DNA from: Flavobacterium plurextorum
GTDB lineage: Bacteria > Bacteroidota > Bacteroidia > Flavobacteriales > Flavobacteriaceae
Reading direction: 5' to 3'
DNA: 64,000 nucleotides
Assembly (NCBI RefSeq): GCF_002217395.1
Contig: NZ_MUHD01000022.1
Span: forward strand, 9,068-73,067
Both the position numbers and the translations under genes were made by a program. The notes under the pieces are model-generated. The model made no database searches, had not been told where the DNA came from, and saw only the letters and a list, made by a program, of their open reading frames with translations. Shown one piece after another: positions 26,665 to 36,672 of the stretch. The number at the start of each line of letters is the position of its first letter. Positions within the stretch are counted from its first letter, which is position 1.

Positions 26665-29126
26665 AACCTTGCATTCAGTTTTATATTAAAAACTCTTGAA
26701 GTCATAAAATTCGGAATCGCATATTGGTTTTTAGAATAAACATCGCGAACCCAAGTATTCGTAATAGCATTTTGATTGTTGAAAATATTAAAAATCTCTA
26801 ACCCAACAGACAACTCTTTAAAATTTTTAAGCCAGCCCGTTTTAGCATTCTGAGTACTGCTGTCTACAAAAACTTTAGCAAAACCAATATCCGCTCTTCT
26901 GTAATCATTTAATCTGTTTTGATACAAATAAGGATCAGAATACGCTGGCGCACCTCCGGGCAAACCAGTATTATAAACTAAATTAAGATACACTTTTACA
27001 CTTGGAATATTTGGCATATAATCCTGAAACATCATTGCAAACTTCAAACGCTGATCTGTCGGACGTGCGATATAACCTTTGTTCTCGTAGTTTTCTTCGG
27101 TTTTCAGATATCCAAAACTAACCCAAGATTCAGTTCCTGGCACAAATTCTCCATTCAATCTAAAATCTAAACCTTGCGCATATGCTTTTGCATTATTATT
27201 GGCAACATATCGAATTCGAACATTGTCTATAGAATACACATTTACATCTGAAAGTGACTTATAATAAACTTCTGTAACCCACTTAAAAGGGCGATTCCAC
27301 ATTTTAAAATTGTAATCATTGCTCAAAACGACATGAACTGCTTCCTGCGCTTTTACATTCGGATTCACGACTCCATTCAAATCACGAAGTTCTCGATAGA
27401 AAGGCGGCTGATGATATAGTCCTCCCGAAATTCTGAAAACCATGTCCATATCCCAATCCGGTTTTATTGCAAACTGCACTCTAGGACTCAACACAAACTG
27501 ATTTTTTCCTTCAACCGCGGCGCCTGAAACATTCCAGCTTTGAAAACGAGCGCCAACATGAAACCAAATTTGATTGGAACCAATTTCGGATTGTTTATTC
27601 CATTGTGTATAACCCGAAAATCTATTTATAGTATTAAAATTTGTTGCTCGAACGTTTTGATAAGGTAAAAGCGGACCTTCATAAGGTGTGTAAGGCTGAT
27701 TATTTTTTGGCAGCATAACTAAAGGCGGATTTACTGAAAATCCAGCCGAATCAATCACTTCCCACTCGATAACTCTATCGCGAATTGATTCTCTTGTATA
27801 TTTCAACCCAAATTCAAGCTGACTTTCTTTCCAGTCTTTAGAACCTTTAATTTCAATATTTGCGATTAAAGCATCCAAATCATTTCTAGCATGATTCAAC
27901 TGCGATCCAATTCCTCGAGTAAAGTCAACTGCTGTCACGTTTGTTCCATCCTCCGCTGCCGCATTTCCTAAACGATACTGTGCCAAAATATCAAAATGTT
28001 CTTTTTCTGTAGTATGAAATAATGAACCAATCAATTTTAGCGTAAGCGATGGAGAAACTTTGTAAGTTGTTTTTAAAGCTCCAAAGTAAGTGTCATATTG
28101 ATCTTTTTCCTGACCTTCATAATACACATTAAGCGCCATTGGCTGATCGATAGTTCCAAATTTCGTCTCTCTCGTTAAGGGCTGATACAAATATTTATTC
28201 TGCGAAACATTTCCCAGAAAACTCATTTGCCATTTTTCAGAAATATCGTAATTTATATTAGTTTGAAGATCTGCAAAAGTTGGGGTATAATTTGTCTTTG
28301 TATCTTGACTATTTACCAGCAAACTATTATTTCTGTAGCGAACTCCTGTCACTGCTGACCATTTTTTGTTTTTTGAAACGGCATCAACAGAAGCACTTCC
28401 GCCTAAAAAACTGGCTTCTAAAGAAGCGCCAAACCGAGTTGGTTTTCTATAAGTAATATCTAAAACTGATGATAATTTATCTCCAAACTTAGCTTGAAAT
28501 CCACCTGCCGAAAAATCAACATTTTGAACTAAATCTGTATTGGTAAAACTTAACCCTTCCTGCTGTCCTGATCGAATTAAAAAGGGACGATAAACTTCAA
28601 CTTCGTTAACATAAACTAAATTCTCATCATAATTACCGCCTCGAACTGCATACTGAGTACTAAGTTCATTATTTGAATTTACACCCGGAAGTGTTTTTAA
28701 GATATTTTCTACACCCGCATTTGCACCGGGAACTTTTTTTATTGCTGTTAAATCAATTGTTGCAATTCCCTGAACACGTTTTCTATTTTTGGAAGACACA
28801 AAAACTTCTCCCATTTGTTCTTCAGAATTACTCATTATCGGATTAAAAACAAAAAACTCATTTGGCTTTAAACTCACCGTTAAGCTTATCATTTTTAAAG
28901 AAATATGGGTAAAAATTATCGAAACTTTTTTGTTTGAAACTACATCAATTTCAAAAAAACCATTGGCATCGGATTGTGTACTGCTTTTACCTGAGGAAAT
29001 ATTTACATTTGAAACAATATTATTTTCATCATCTACAATAATTCCTTTAACATGTCCGCTTTGAGCAAACAAAGCACATGTAAAAAACAGAAAAAACAAG
29101 GCGAATATGAACCTATTATTATACAA
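26661..29126 (-). CDS. TonB-dependent receptor with carboxypeptidase-regulatory-like domain
   Basis: An 821-residue outer-membrane receptor. After a signal peptide (about 1-21, ending FAQ), residues 24-100 form a CarboxypepD-reg-like Ig fold (HVKGIIVDDENNIVSNVNIS). The plug follows, with ENILKTLPGVNSNNELSTQYAVRGGNYDENLVYVNEVEVYRP, and then the 22-strand barrel, ending FNIKLNARL. It takes up a ligand across the outer membrane using TonB energy. There is no SusD partner, so it is the stand-alone type. The M23 gene lies 11 nt upstream and the next gene overlaps its stop. Confidence 0.93.
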   Translation of the reverse strand: MYNNRFIFALFFLFFTCALFAQSGHVKGIIVDDENNIVSNVNISSGKSSTQSDANGFFEIDVVSNKKVSIIFTHISLKMISLTVSLKPNEFFVFNPIMSNSEEQMGEVFVSSKNRKRVQGIATIDLTAIKKVPGANAGVENILKTLPGVNSNNELSTQYAVRGGNYDENLVYVNEVEVYRPFLIRSGQQEGLSFTNTDLVQNVDFSAGGFQAKFGDKLSSVLDITYRKPTRFGASLEASFLGGSASVDAVSKNKKWSAVTGVRYRNNSLLVNSQDTKTNYTPTFADLQTNINYDISEKWQMSFLGNVSQNKYLYQPLTRETKFGTIDQPMALNVYYEGQEKDQYDTYFGALKTTYKVSPSLTLKLIGSLFHTTEKEHFDILAQYRLGNAAAEDGTNVTAVDFTRGIGSQLNHARNDLDALIANIEIKGSKDWKESQLEFGLKYTRESIRDRVIEWEVIDSAGFSVNPPLVMLPKNNQPYTPYEGPLLPYQNVRATNFNTINRFSGYTQWNKQSEIGSNQIWFHVGARFQSWNVSGAAVEGKNQFVLSPRVQFAIKPDWDMDMVFRISGGLYHQPPFYRELRDLNGVVNPNVKAQEAVHVVLSNDYNFKMWNRPFKWVTEVYYKSLSDVNVYSIDNVRIRYVANNNAKAYAQGLDFRLNGEFVPGTESWVSFGYLKTEENYENKGYIARPTDQRLKFAMMFQDYMPNIPSVKVYLNLVYNTGLPGGAPAYSDPYLYQNRLNDYRRADIGFAKVFVDSSTQNAKTGWLKNFKELSVGLEIFNIFNNQNAITNTWVRDVYSKNQYAIPNFMTSRVFNIKLNARL

Positions 29127-29137
29127 CTATTTGGGTT

Positions 29138-30841
29138 TTATTTTTGTTGACTTCTAAGGAAACGTGTTTCAAAGATAGAAGAATTCCCTACATTATCAAT
29201 TACTTCAATTTTTAAATCATTTGCTCCTTCAAGCAGCAATTGAGGATCAAAAGTGTGAGTAATCTTTTTATTTTTATTTTCATATTCAAACAAAACCCAT
29301 TTTCCGTTCAAATACCCATTATAGGATTTAATTCCTGATGAAGAATCGCTTATAATAAACTCGATTTTTTTCTGATCGCTGATCCATTTGTCCTGAACCG
29401 GTTTTGTAATTTTAATAACTGGTTTTATAGTATCTAATACTAAACCATATTGTCCTAGTACTTTTGATTTTGCCGTGTAAACATCTCCTTTTCTAACCGT
29501 TCCATTGTAACTGCTGCTTGCTCCGCTTATTCTTCCAATAAAAACTTTGTCGCGCAAGGCTTCAGAATAAGTATTATCCTTGATGGTTATAGTAAAATTA
29601 GAATGCACAGGAACTGTATCATCATGAATATAAATTCGATTGTTTTTAACATCAAAGTTTAAATTAAAATCATCGTAAAATGTTCCTGCAGGGAAGAAAA
29701 CAGACATATTGTCTTTTTCGAAATTAGAATCCTTATTGTATTTAACAAAATACTTAGATGTACTCGCTTCTGCCGGTACCAAAGGAACAGCTGAATCATA
29801 TTCGATTGGAACTGTGATCGAATTTAAATTTCCGTAATAATCTGAAACTTCAATTCTATAAGTCGACGCCAAATTAGGTTCTGCTGTAATTATTCCTCTA
29901 GATGCATCCGTTTTTATAATGCTTAACGCAAAAGGTGTTTTCATGAAAAGCTTCTGAATACGCTGACTTGTTTTTTTGTATCGAGAATAATCAATAAATG
30001 CATTGATGTAACGCATTTCATCAAATGAATACGTATTAAATTGATAATTGTAATTTTGATTTCCATTCAAAAACGTCGAAACATTAAAAACGCCATTTTT
30101 ATTAAAAGAAACATCATCAGTATCAACAGCATTAATTCCAAAACCAATTTTCCCATTAGTCTTTACTTTTCCTGCAAGATAAGTTCCGTCTTTTTGAAGC
30201 GTCATATTAAGCAGTAAAGGTTGTTTTGATTGATTAACTGAGGCGTTATCCAACGGATAAACGTACAAACTAGACAAAGTTGGTTTCTTTGTATCTTTAA
30301 TATTTTTATCAAACCCAAAGAAAATCGGATTAATTACAAACTCTGTTCTTGTATCTCTAATTTCAAAATGCAAATGCGGCCCTTCAGATGAACCTGTATT
30401 TCCAGAAAGTGCAATTAATTGTCCTTTTGTAACCGGAAGATCGCCTGGTTTTGGGAATACTTCAATTTCATAAGCTTTTTCAGCATAATGCGTTTTATTT
30501 ACATAATCTTGAATTGCTCCTTTAGTGGTTTGCAAGTGACCATAGACAGAAGTATACCCATTTGGATGGGTAATGTAAATACATTTTCCGTTTCCAAACG
30601 TCGAAATCTTTATTCTTGACACATAACCATCGGCAATTGCATACACATTTAGTCCTTCTCTCTGATTGGTTTTTAAATCAAAACCAGCATGAAAATGATT
30701 TGGTCTTAACTCGCCAAAGTTACCAGAAAGCTGCATCGGAATATCTAATGGCGGGCGAAAGTAATCTTTAGGATATTGTGTTTGGGCAAAAATAAAGTGG
30801 CCGCACAAAAGGGCAAATACTGAAAATCTCATAAATAACAT
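29138..30841 (-). CDS. M23 family metallopeptidase (LytM-type)
   Basis: A 567-residue exported peptidoglycan endopeptidase candidate. A signal peptide ends at about residue 19 (FAQ). The LytM domain is N-terminal, at about 30-175: the zinc ligands are in HFHAGFD and GPHLHFEIRD, with YGHL between them, so all catalytic positions are present. The remaining ~390 residues are beta-rich with Ig-like stretches, unlike the usual C-terminal placement of M23 domains. An alternative ATG lies at 30832. It leads a minus-strand group with the TonB-dependent receptor. Confidence 0.9.
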   Translation of the reverse strand: MLFMRFSVFALLCGHFIFAQTQYPKDYFRPPLDIPMQLSGNFGELRPNHFHAGFDLKTNQREGLNVYAIADGYVSRIKISTFGNGKCIYITHPNGYTSVYGHLQTTKGAIQDYVNKTHYAEKAYEIEVFPKPGDLPVTKGQLIALSGNTGSSEGPHLHFEIRDTRTEFVINPIFFGFDKNIKDTKKPTLSSLYVYPLDNASVNQSKQPLLLNMTLQKDGTYLAGKVKTNGKIGFGINAVDTDDVSFNKNGVFNVSTFLNGNQNYNYQFNTYSFDEMRYINAFIDYSRYKKTSQRIQKLFMKTPFALSIIKTDASRGIITAEPNLASTYRIEVSDYYGNLNSITVPIEYDSAVPLVPAEASTSKYFVKYNKDSNFEKDNMSVFFPAGTFYDDFNLNFDVKNNRIYIHDDTVPVHSNFTITIKDNTYSEALRDKVFIGRISGASSSYNGTVRKGDVYTAKSKVLGQYGLVLDTIKPVIKITKPVQDKWISDQKKIEFIISDSSSGIKSYNGYLNGKWVLFEYENKNKKITHTFDPQLLLEGANDLKIEVIDNVGNSSIFETRFLRSQQK

Positions 30842-30953
30842 TTTTGCTAAGATAAAAAATTAACAGGGAAAAACCGAAGATACAACCACAAAAACACAAT
30901 TGATTGAAATTCATTTATTTGTCTATTTTTAATGCAAAAAAATCGATAAAAAA

Positions 30954-30983
30954 TTGCATTAATAAAAAGGAATATTAACTTTG
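30954..30983 (+). promoter_or_regulatory. Promoter of the coiled-coil/zapA unit (TTG-N19-TAACTTTG)
   Basis: TTG at 30954-30956 and TAACTTTG at 30976-30983 are separated by exactly 19 nt, 28 nt before the ATG at 31012. Confidence 0.8.
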
Positions 30984-31011
30984 TATGATTAAGTAATGAA
31001 TAGGATGTATA

Positions 31012-31302
31012 ATGAGTGTAATTGCCGAAATAATTGATACTCTTGAATATAAAATTGAAAAGCTGTTTGAGAAATCAAAAAGCTTGGAAAAGAATAATCA
31101 GGTATTACAATTAGAATTAGCCAAAGCTGCGCAAATTATTCGAAAACAATCTGAGGAGATTGAAGCTTTGAAGAAGCAGTATGACACACTTAAGATAGCC
31201 AATTCGTTGCTTGGCAGCGACGACAACAAGAGAGAGACAAAGCTTAAAATAAATTCATTAATTCGCGAAATTGATTACTGTATAGCACAACTATCAGATT
31301 AG
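31012..31302 (+). CDS. Coiled-coil protein upstream of zapA
   Basis: A 96-residue protein that is almost entirely coiled coil, with heptads running from about 8 to 65 (IIDTLEYKIEKLFEKSKSLEKNN, then KQSEEIEALKKQYDTL). It ends in a short region LKINSLIREIDYCIAQL typical of the small protein encoded before zapA in Flavobacteria. By size, shape and position it resembles ZapB-type division proteins, but sequence similarity to ZapB itself cannot be claimed. It is 5 nt from zapA, so the two are co-transcribed. Confidence 0.75.
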   Translation: MSVIAEIIDTLEYKIEKLFEKSKSLEKNNQVLQLELAKAAQIIRKQSEEIEALKKQYDTLKIANSLLGSDDNKRETKLKINSLIREIDYCIAQLSD

Positions 31303-31307
31303 ATAAC

Positions 31308-31601
31308 ATGGACGGAAAGCTTAAAATCAAAATATCAATTGCAGACCGAGTTTACCCATTAACGGTAGATCCAGCTCAAGAAGAAGGACTTAGAAGTGCT
31401 TCAAAAAAAATTGATGCCATGATTAAGCAGTTCGAAGAAAGTTACGCAGTTCGCGATAAACAAGATGTATTAGCCATGTGCGCACTGCAATTTGCATCGC
31501 AAGTGGAACAAAAACAAATTGATAACGCAATCGATGGCGAGCAAACTATTGAAAGAATTAAAAAATTAAATTTGCTTTTAGATCAATATCTCGAAAACTA
31601 A
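31308..31601 (+). CDS. zapA: Cell division protein ZapA
   Basis: A 97-residue cytoplasmic protein that bundles FtsZ filaments at the division ring. The N-terminal half (KLKIKISIADRVYPLTVDPAQEEGLRSASKKID) is the ZapA globular domain. The C-terminal half is the coiled-coil dimerisation helix. Length is normal for the family. It lies between a coiled-coil protein gene and a 6S-like RNA. Confidence 0.93.
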   Translation: MDGKLKIKISIADRVYPLTVDPAQEEGLRSASKKIDAMIKQFEESYAVRDKQDVLAMCALQFASQVEQKQIDNAIDGEQTIERIKKLNLLLDQYLEN

Positions 31602-31621
31602 ACGTTCTTTACAGAAACTAA

Positions 31622-31792
31622 GATACTGCCTACATTAGTTCACAATTGGTAAACTCAACACTAACAATTTAGAATGAGCAAATCATCACTACTATAGCAT
31701 GCCACGCTTTATTGCGAGGAAACTTGAACAGTGAGTTAGCTCAAAACTTGTCTTTACGAGTTTATTCAAGCAATTAATGTAGGCTTTTTTTA
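31622..31792 (+). ncRNA. ssrS: 6S-Flavo-like RNA
   Basis: The ~210-nt gap between zapA and rny holds a structured element. GCCTACATTA (31628-31637) pairs exactly with TAATGTAGGC (31775-31784), and the closing stem is followed directly by a T-run (31785-31791). Inside, CTTGAA (31723-31728) pairs with TTCAAG (31765-31770) around smaller hairpins, leaving a long imperfect rod with an open centre, the shape of 6S RNA. The zapA/rny location matches the known position of 6S RNA next to zapA homologues. It would sequester RNA polymerase holoenzyme in slow growth. Called by structure and position; no covariance search was run. Confidence 0.8.
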
Positions 31793-31811
31793 TATATAAA
31801 CCTTAACAAAC

Positions 31812-33371
31812 ATGGACATCATAACGATCATTATTGGTATAGTAGGTATTGCAGCAGGTTTTGCAATAGCTAAATTTATCGAGAAAAGTAATATTTCAAA
31901 CCTAATAAAAAACGCAAAAAAAGAAGCAGCTTCTATTTTAAAAGACGCTAATTTAGAAGCCGAAAATATTAAAAAGGATAAAATTCTTCAAGCAAAAGAA
32001 CGTTTTATCGAATTAAAATCAGAACACGAACAAGTTATTTTAGCAAGAGATAAAAAAGTTGCTGAAGTAGAAAAAAGAGTGCGTGATAAAGAATCTCAAG
32101 TTTCTAACGAGCTTTCAAAAGCTAAAAAAGTAAACGACGATTTTGAATCTAAAACAGCTGAATACAACAATAAAATTGAAGTTTTAGACAAAAAACAAGC
32201 TGAAGTTGACAAGCTACACAAAAGTCAATTACAGCAGCTTGAAGTAATTTCTGGACTTTCTGCAGAAGAAGCGAAAGAACAATTAGTTGAAGGCTTAAAA
32301 GCAGAAGCTAAAAGCAAAGCAATGTCTCATATTCAAGACACAATTGAAGAGGCTAAACTTACTGCACAACAAGAAGCTAAAAAAATCATCATCAACACAA
32401 TTCAAAGAGTTGGAACTGAAGAAGCAGTTGAAAATTGCGTTTCTGTATTCAACATCGAATCTGACGATGTAAAAGGTAGAATCATTGGTCGTGAAGGTCG
32501 TAACATTAGAGCTCTTGAAGCTGCAACTGGAGTTGAAATTATCGTTGACGATACGCCAGAAGCAATCATCCTTTCTTGTTTTGATCCAGTTCGTAGAGAA
32601 ATCGCTCGTTTGTCATTGCATAAATTGGTAACTGACGGACGTATTCACCCAGCTAGAATTGAAGAAGTTGTTGCAAAAACAGCTAAACAAATCGACGACG
32701 AAATTATCGAAGTTGGTAAACGTACCGTTATCGACTTAGGAATTCATGGATTACATCCAGAATTAATTAAAGTTGTTGGTAGAATGAAATACCGTTCATC
32801 TTACGGTCAAAACTTGTTACAACACTCAAGAGAAGTTTCAAAACTTTGCGGTATCATGGCAGCTGAATTAGGCTTGAATGTAAAACTTGCTAAAAGAGCT
32901 GGTTTACTACACGATATTGGTAAAGTTCCAGATACAGAAAGCGATTTACCTCACGCATTATTAGGTATGCAATGGGCCGAGAAATACGGAGAAAAAGAAG
33001 AAGTATGCAACGCTATTGGTGCGCACCACGACGAGATCGAAATGAAATCATTATTGTCGCCAATTGTTCAGGTTTGTGATGCTATATCAGGAGCAAGACC
33101 AGGAGCAAGACGTCAGGTTTTAGATTCATACATTCAGCGTTTGAAAGATCTTGAAGAAGTAGCTTACGGATTCAGCGGTGTAAAAAATGCTTACGCTATT
33201 CAAGCTGGTAGAGAACTTCGTGTTATCGTTGAAAGTGAAAAAGTTTCTGATGACAATGCAGCAAACTTATCATTTGAAATCTCACAAAAAATTCAAACTG
33301 AAATGACTTACCCAGGTCAGGTTAAAGTAACCGTAATTAGAGAAACAAGAGCTGTAAATATTGCAAAATAA
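31812..33371 (+). CDS. rny: Ribonuclease Y
   Basis: A 519-residue membrane-anchored endoribonuclease that starts mRNA decay. An N-terminal membrane helix (about 2-21) is followed by a long coiled coil (about 30-190), a KH domain (about 208-270, [22 protein letters not shown]) and an HD domain with metal-binding [10 protein letters not shown] at about 370-380 and GAHHDE. Length and order are the family standard. It is the first gene after the 6S-like RNA and ends at its own terminator. Confidence 0.97.
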   Translation: MDIITIIIGIVGIAAGFAIAKFIEKSNISNLIKNAKKEAASILKDANLEAENIKKDKILQAKERFIELKSEHEQVILARDKKVAEVEKRVRDKESQVSNELSKAKKVNDDFESKTAEYNNKIEVLDKKQAEVDKLHKSQLQQLEVISGLSAEEAKEQLVEGLKAEAKSKAMSHIQDTIEEAKLTAQQEAKKIIINTIQRVGTEEAVENCVSVFNIESDDVKGRIIGREGRNIRALEAATGVEIIVDDTPEAIILSCFDPVRREIARLSLHKLVTDGRIHPARIEEVVAKTAKQIDDEIIEVGKRTVIDLGIHGLHPELIKVVGRMKYRSSYGQNLLQHSREVSKLCGIMAAELGLNVKLAKRAGLLHDIGKVPDTESDLPHALLGMQWAEKYGEKEEVCNAIGAHHDEIEMKSLLSPIVQVCDAISGARPGARRQVLDSYIQRLKDLEEVAYGFSGVKNAYAIQAGRELRVIVESEKVSDDNAANLSFEISQKIQTEMTYPGQVKVTVIRETRAVNIAK

Positions 33372-33393
33372 CAGCAACTCATACATAAAAATA

Positions 33394-33426
33394 AAAAGGC
33401 AGTTCTTACGAACTGCCTTTTTTATT
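33394..33426. terminator. rny terminator
   Basis: AAAAAGGCAGTTC and GAACTGCCTTTTT form a perfect stem with T/A-rich flanks. The next gene is convergent, so it may serve both. Confidence 0.9.
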
Positions 33427-33449
33427 TTGATATCTAATAGTAAAAGCTT

Positions 33450-34970
33450 TTAAAGATCATTAAACGTGATTTTAAAACTCGTTCCTACTCCTACTTCACT
33501 TTCTACCGAAACCGTCCCTTTCATGGCTTCTATTTGGTTTCTGGTTATATACAAACCTATTCCTCGCGCCTCTTCATGTTTATGAAATGTTTTATACATC
33601 CCGAATAACAAATCACCGTATACCTTCAAATCAATTCCTAAACCATTATCGGTAATCTTCAATGATTTATGACCATCTGTTTCCAAACCAAAATCAAAAA
33701 TAATAACTGGATCTCGATCAGGATGCGCGTACTTTATTGCATTAGTTGTAAAATTCAACAAAACACTTTCTAGATAAGCAGGATTAAAATTTATTATCAA
33801 GTACTCAGGCACATTATTTATAATCGTTACCTTTTTCTGTTTACTATGCCCTTTAATCGTCGAAATAGTTTTTTCTATATATTCAAAAAGCTTTAATGGC
33901 CCAACTGTGATATTGATATTGCTTTGCGTTTTTACGATCTGACTTAGATTTGAAATTGTTTCATTTAAATCATTAGAAACCGTACGCAAATGCTCCAGCA
34001 TTTCGGTCACCGTTTCCTTATCACCATCAGCATCAATAAAATCTAAAATTGATTTAATATTCCCTGCCTGAGTATTTAAATTATGCGATACTATATGCGA
34101 AAAATTCAGCAGTCGGCTATTTTGATCACTGTACAATTTCATTGTTTTCAAAAGTTCAAGTTCCTTTTCTTTCTGCAATGATATATCGGTATGCGTTCCT
34201 ATAACACGCAATGGCTTTCCATTTTCATCACGTTTAATAACTTTTCCACGATCTAAAATCCATTTATAATTGCCACTGGAAGTCATTACGCGATGATAGT
34301 TTTCGTAATAAGGTATCTTGTTTTCAAAATGTTCTTTGATATCAGAATAATACTTCGGAAGGTCATCAGGATGCACAATTTTATCCCAGCGCTCCGGATC
34401 ATCAAAAATATCACTTGACTCTAATTCTAGAATTTTTAATGATAATGACGAATAAAAAACGTTATTAGTCACCATATCCCAATCCCAAATACCAACCGTT
34501 GAAGCATCGAGTGCAAACTGAAAACGTTCTTCGGAAATGCGAAGTTTCTCTTCTTTATCTTTAAGTTCAGTTATATCTGAAACATGTCCAAAAAAACTCA
34601 CTTTACTTCCTTCAGACAATTCAGTTTTAGCCGAAACTCTAAACCAGCGAAGTCCTTTTTTAGGCAAAACAGCTCTAAATTCAATCTCCCAAGGCTTAAT
34701 TTCCTTTCGCGCTTTAACCAAAGTTTGAAAAAACATATCACGGTCTTGGGGCAAAATTCTTTCGTAGATAATCAGCTTAATATCATCTGTAAATTTATTT
34801 ATTGAAAGTTCAAAAATTTCATCGACAGATCTGCTGACAAGAGGAAATGAGTAATGATTATCTTGATCTATTACAAACTGAAAAATTAAGTCTGGCACTT
34901 CTGCAAGCAGCTTTTTGTAAAAATTATTAACTTCTAAGCAATCTTCACTATTAAAAAAATCAAAAACCAT
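33450..34970 (-). CDS. PAS-domain sensor histidine kinase
   Basis: A 506-residue cytoplasmic (no membrane helix) hybrid-less sensor kinase. The first PAS-like domain spans about 15-135, ending FFGHVSDITELK, and the second spans about 145-265, ending GTHTDISLQKEKE, which is the PAC ending. The H-box SHIVSHNLNT places the phosphoacceptor at His296; this variant is common in Bacteroidota. The HATPase domain has the N-box NFTTNAIKYA, G1 DNGLGIDL and G2 GIGLYI. No receiver domain and no response regulator gene are next to it. The signal is unknown. Confidence 0.9.
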   Translation of the reverse strand: MVFDFFNSEDCLEVNNFYKKLLAEVPDLIFQFVIDQDNHYSFPLVSRSVDEIFELSINKFTDDIKLIIYERILPQDRDMFFQTLVKARKEIKPWEIEFRAVLPKKGLRWFRVSAKTELSEGSKVSFFGHVSDITELKDKEEKLRISEERFQFALDASTVGIWDWDMVTNNVFYSSLSLKILELESSDIFDDPERWDKIVHPDDLPKYYSDIKEHFENKIPYYENYHRVMTSSGNYKWILDRGKVIKRDENGKPLRVIGTHTDISLQKEKELELLKTMKLYSDQNSRLLNFSHIVSHNLNTQAGNIKSILDFIDADGDKETVTEMLEHLRTVSNDLNETISNLSQIVKTQSNINITVGPLKLFEYIEKTISTIKGHSKQKKVTIINNVPEYLIINFNPAYLESVLLNFTTNAIKYAHPDRDPVIIFDFGLETDGHKSLKITDNGLGIDLKVYGDLLFGMYKTFHKHEEARGIGLYITRNQIEAMKGTVSVESEVGVGTSFKITFNDL

Positions 34971-35110
34971 ACGCCGTCATTTAAGTAAATAATTACTTCT
35001 CAAAATCGAATTCCAAAGCTTTATTATCGCTTTTTATAATTTCTTTTTAATACAAAATCAAATACAATATATTAATTTTTGGTTTAAAATGCGGGCTCAG
35101 CACAAAAAAA

Positions 35111-36007
35111 TTATTTTCTCGGATGAAAAGAATGCATCACTTCTTTCAAAAAACTTCGATCAAGATGCACATAAATTTCAGTTGTGGTAATTGATTCATG
35201 TCCCAACATTAACTGAATCGACCTTAAATCGGCGCCATTTTCTAATAAATGTGTCGCAAAAGAATGACGCAGAGTATGCGGACTAATCGTTTTACTTAAC
35301 TTGATTTTTACAGCCAAGTCTTTTATAATAGTAAAAATCATAGCACGAGTAAGCTGATTCCCTCTACGATTTAAAAACAAAGTATCTTCGAAACCTTTTT
35401 TAATATTTAGATGCACCCGAATTTCATTTTGGTAAATCTCTATATATTTCCGAGTCACTTTACCTATTGGAACAAAACGTTCTTTATTTCCTTTTCCTGT
35501 AATCTTTACAAAACCTTCATCAAAAAACAAATCAGATATTTTGAGCGAAACCAACTCCGAAACTCGTAGTCCGCATCCGTATAAAGTTTCCAACATGGCT
35601 CGGTTTCGTTCCCCTTCGTTACTACTTAAATCTATTGCAGCAATTAATGCGTCTATTTCCTCGACAGACAATGTATCCGGTAATTTTCTGCCGGTTTTAG
35701 GACTTTCGATTAACTCTAAAGGGCTATCGTTTCTGTAATCTTCAAAAACCAAGTAATTAAAAAAGCTTTTCAGACCAGAAATAATTCTAGATTGAGATCG
35801 AGGATTTACTTCTTTGGATACGGAATAAATAAATTGCTGAATTGTTTCGTCAGTAATTTTTAAAGGCGAAACATCGATTTGATTGTTTTCCAAAAAGAGA
35901 CATAAACGTTCTATATCAAAACTATAATTCTCGATGGTATTTTTAGACAATCCTCTTTCTATCCGCAAATACGATTGATAGTCTTTTATATAATTATTCC
36001 ATTTCAT
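35111..36007 (-). CDS. xerD: Tyrosine recombinase XerD
   Basis: A 298-residue site-specific recombinase that resolves chromosome dimers at dif with XerC. The N-terminal SAM-like core-binding domain covers about 1-90. The catalytic domain has all the conserved residues: Arg148 (CGLRVSE), Lys172, His244-x-x-Arg247 (HTLRHSF), His270 (LGHESI) and Tyr279. No phage or integrative-element genes are close, so this is a housekeeping recombinase. I start at ATG 36007; an in-frame ATG 18 nt earlier would add MFYFVN. aroQ and other genes often near it in Flavobacteria are within 3 kb. Confidence 0.93.
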   Translation of the reverse strand: MKWNNYIKDYQSYLRIERGLSKNTIENYSFDIERLCLFLENNQIDVSPLKITDETIQQFIYSVSKEVNPRSQSRIISGLKSFFNYLVFEDYRNDSPLELIESPKTGRKLPDTLSVEEIDALIAAIDLSSNEGERNRAMLETLYGCGLRVSELVSLKISDLFFDEGFVKITGKGNKERFVPIGKVTRKYIEIYQNEIRVHLNIKKGFEDTLFLNRRGNQLTRAMIFTIIKDLAVKIKLSKTISPHTLRHSFATHLLENGADLRSIQLMLGHESITTTEIYVHLDRSFLKEVMHSFHPRK

Positions 36008-36037
36008 ATTTACAAAGTAAAACATTTTTAAGCATAA

Positions 36038-36068
36038 AAAAACCTTCCTGAAATTCAGGAAGGTTTTA
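36038..36068 (-). terminator. Terminator of the first beta-barrel gene
   Basis: AAAACCTTCCTGAAATTCAGGAAGGTTTT is a perfect palindromic stem, 23 nt past the stop codon of the minus-strand porin-like gene. Confidence 0.85.
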
Positions 36069-36090
36069 CATAAAATATCGTTTTAAGATA

Positions 36091-36672
36091 TTAGAATTTA
36101 TAAGCTAAAGACAACGCAAGGTTACTATTTTTTGCACTATCATAATAGTCCTCTGTATTATCGATATCTTTATCAGAAAGTGGAGACAAACCAATCGTAT
36201 AACGAATACCTACTGAAAGATTTTCAGTAAAATTATATCCAGCTCCTAAATTAAAGCCAAAATCTGTAGATCTGGTAAGATCTTTAACATCAGTACCATT
36301 ACCTTTTGCAGACAACAAAATACCTAGTTGCGGACCTGCTTCAACACTAAATTTATTTTCTACAAAATAGTATTTAGCCAATACAGGAATATTTAAATAA
36401 TTCAGTTTAAGATCGACATCACTTCCCAAAGGGCCATCAACTTTAGTACCCTGAGCAGAATACAAAAGTTCTGGTTGAATGAAAAATTTCTCAACAACAT
36501 GAATTTCTGCAAAACCTCCAACATGAAAACCTATTAAGGATTTAGTATCATTAACATCTCCTCCAACCACCGTTGAAATGTTAAGACCTCCTTTAACTCC
36601 GAATCTTGTTTGTTGCGCGTTAGCAAATCCAAACGTCATTACTGCTATAGCAGCTAAAATAATTCTTTTCAT
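36091..36672 (-). CDS. Outer-membrane beta-barrel protein
   Basis: A 193-residue exported eight-stranded-type barrel (porin family, PF13568-like). The signal peptide is about 1-19 (FANAQ). The mature chain starts TRFGVKGGLNISTVVGG, typical of this Bacteroidota family, and ends SNLALSLAYKF, with the aromatic final residue needed for barrel insertion. It has a minus-strand TATATTTG at 36700-36707. Two relatives follow at 36882 and 37717, so this is a small family cluster. Ligand or pore role unknown. Confidence 0.9.
   Translation of the reverse strand: MKRIILAAIAVMTFGFANAQQTRFGVKGGLNISTVVGGDVNDTKSLIGFHVGGFAEIHVVEKFFIQPELLYSAQGTKVDGPLGSDVDLKLNYLNIPVLAKYYFVENKFSVEAGPQLGILLSAKGNGTDVKDLTRSTDFGFNLGAGYNFTENLSVGIRYTIGLSPLSDKDIDNTEDYYDSAKNSNLALSLAYKF

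Noticed and set aside
35111..36007. Integrase of a mobile element
   Set aside because: The recombinase has the length and motifs of housekeeping XerD, and no phage, transposon or attachment-site repeats flank it.
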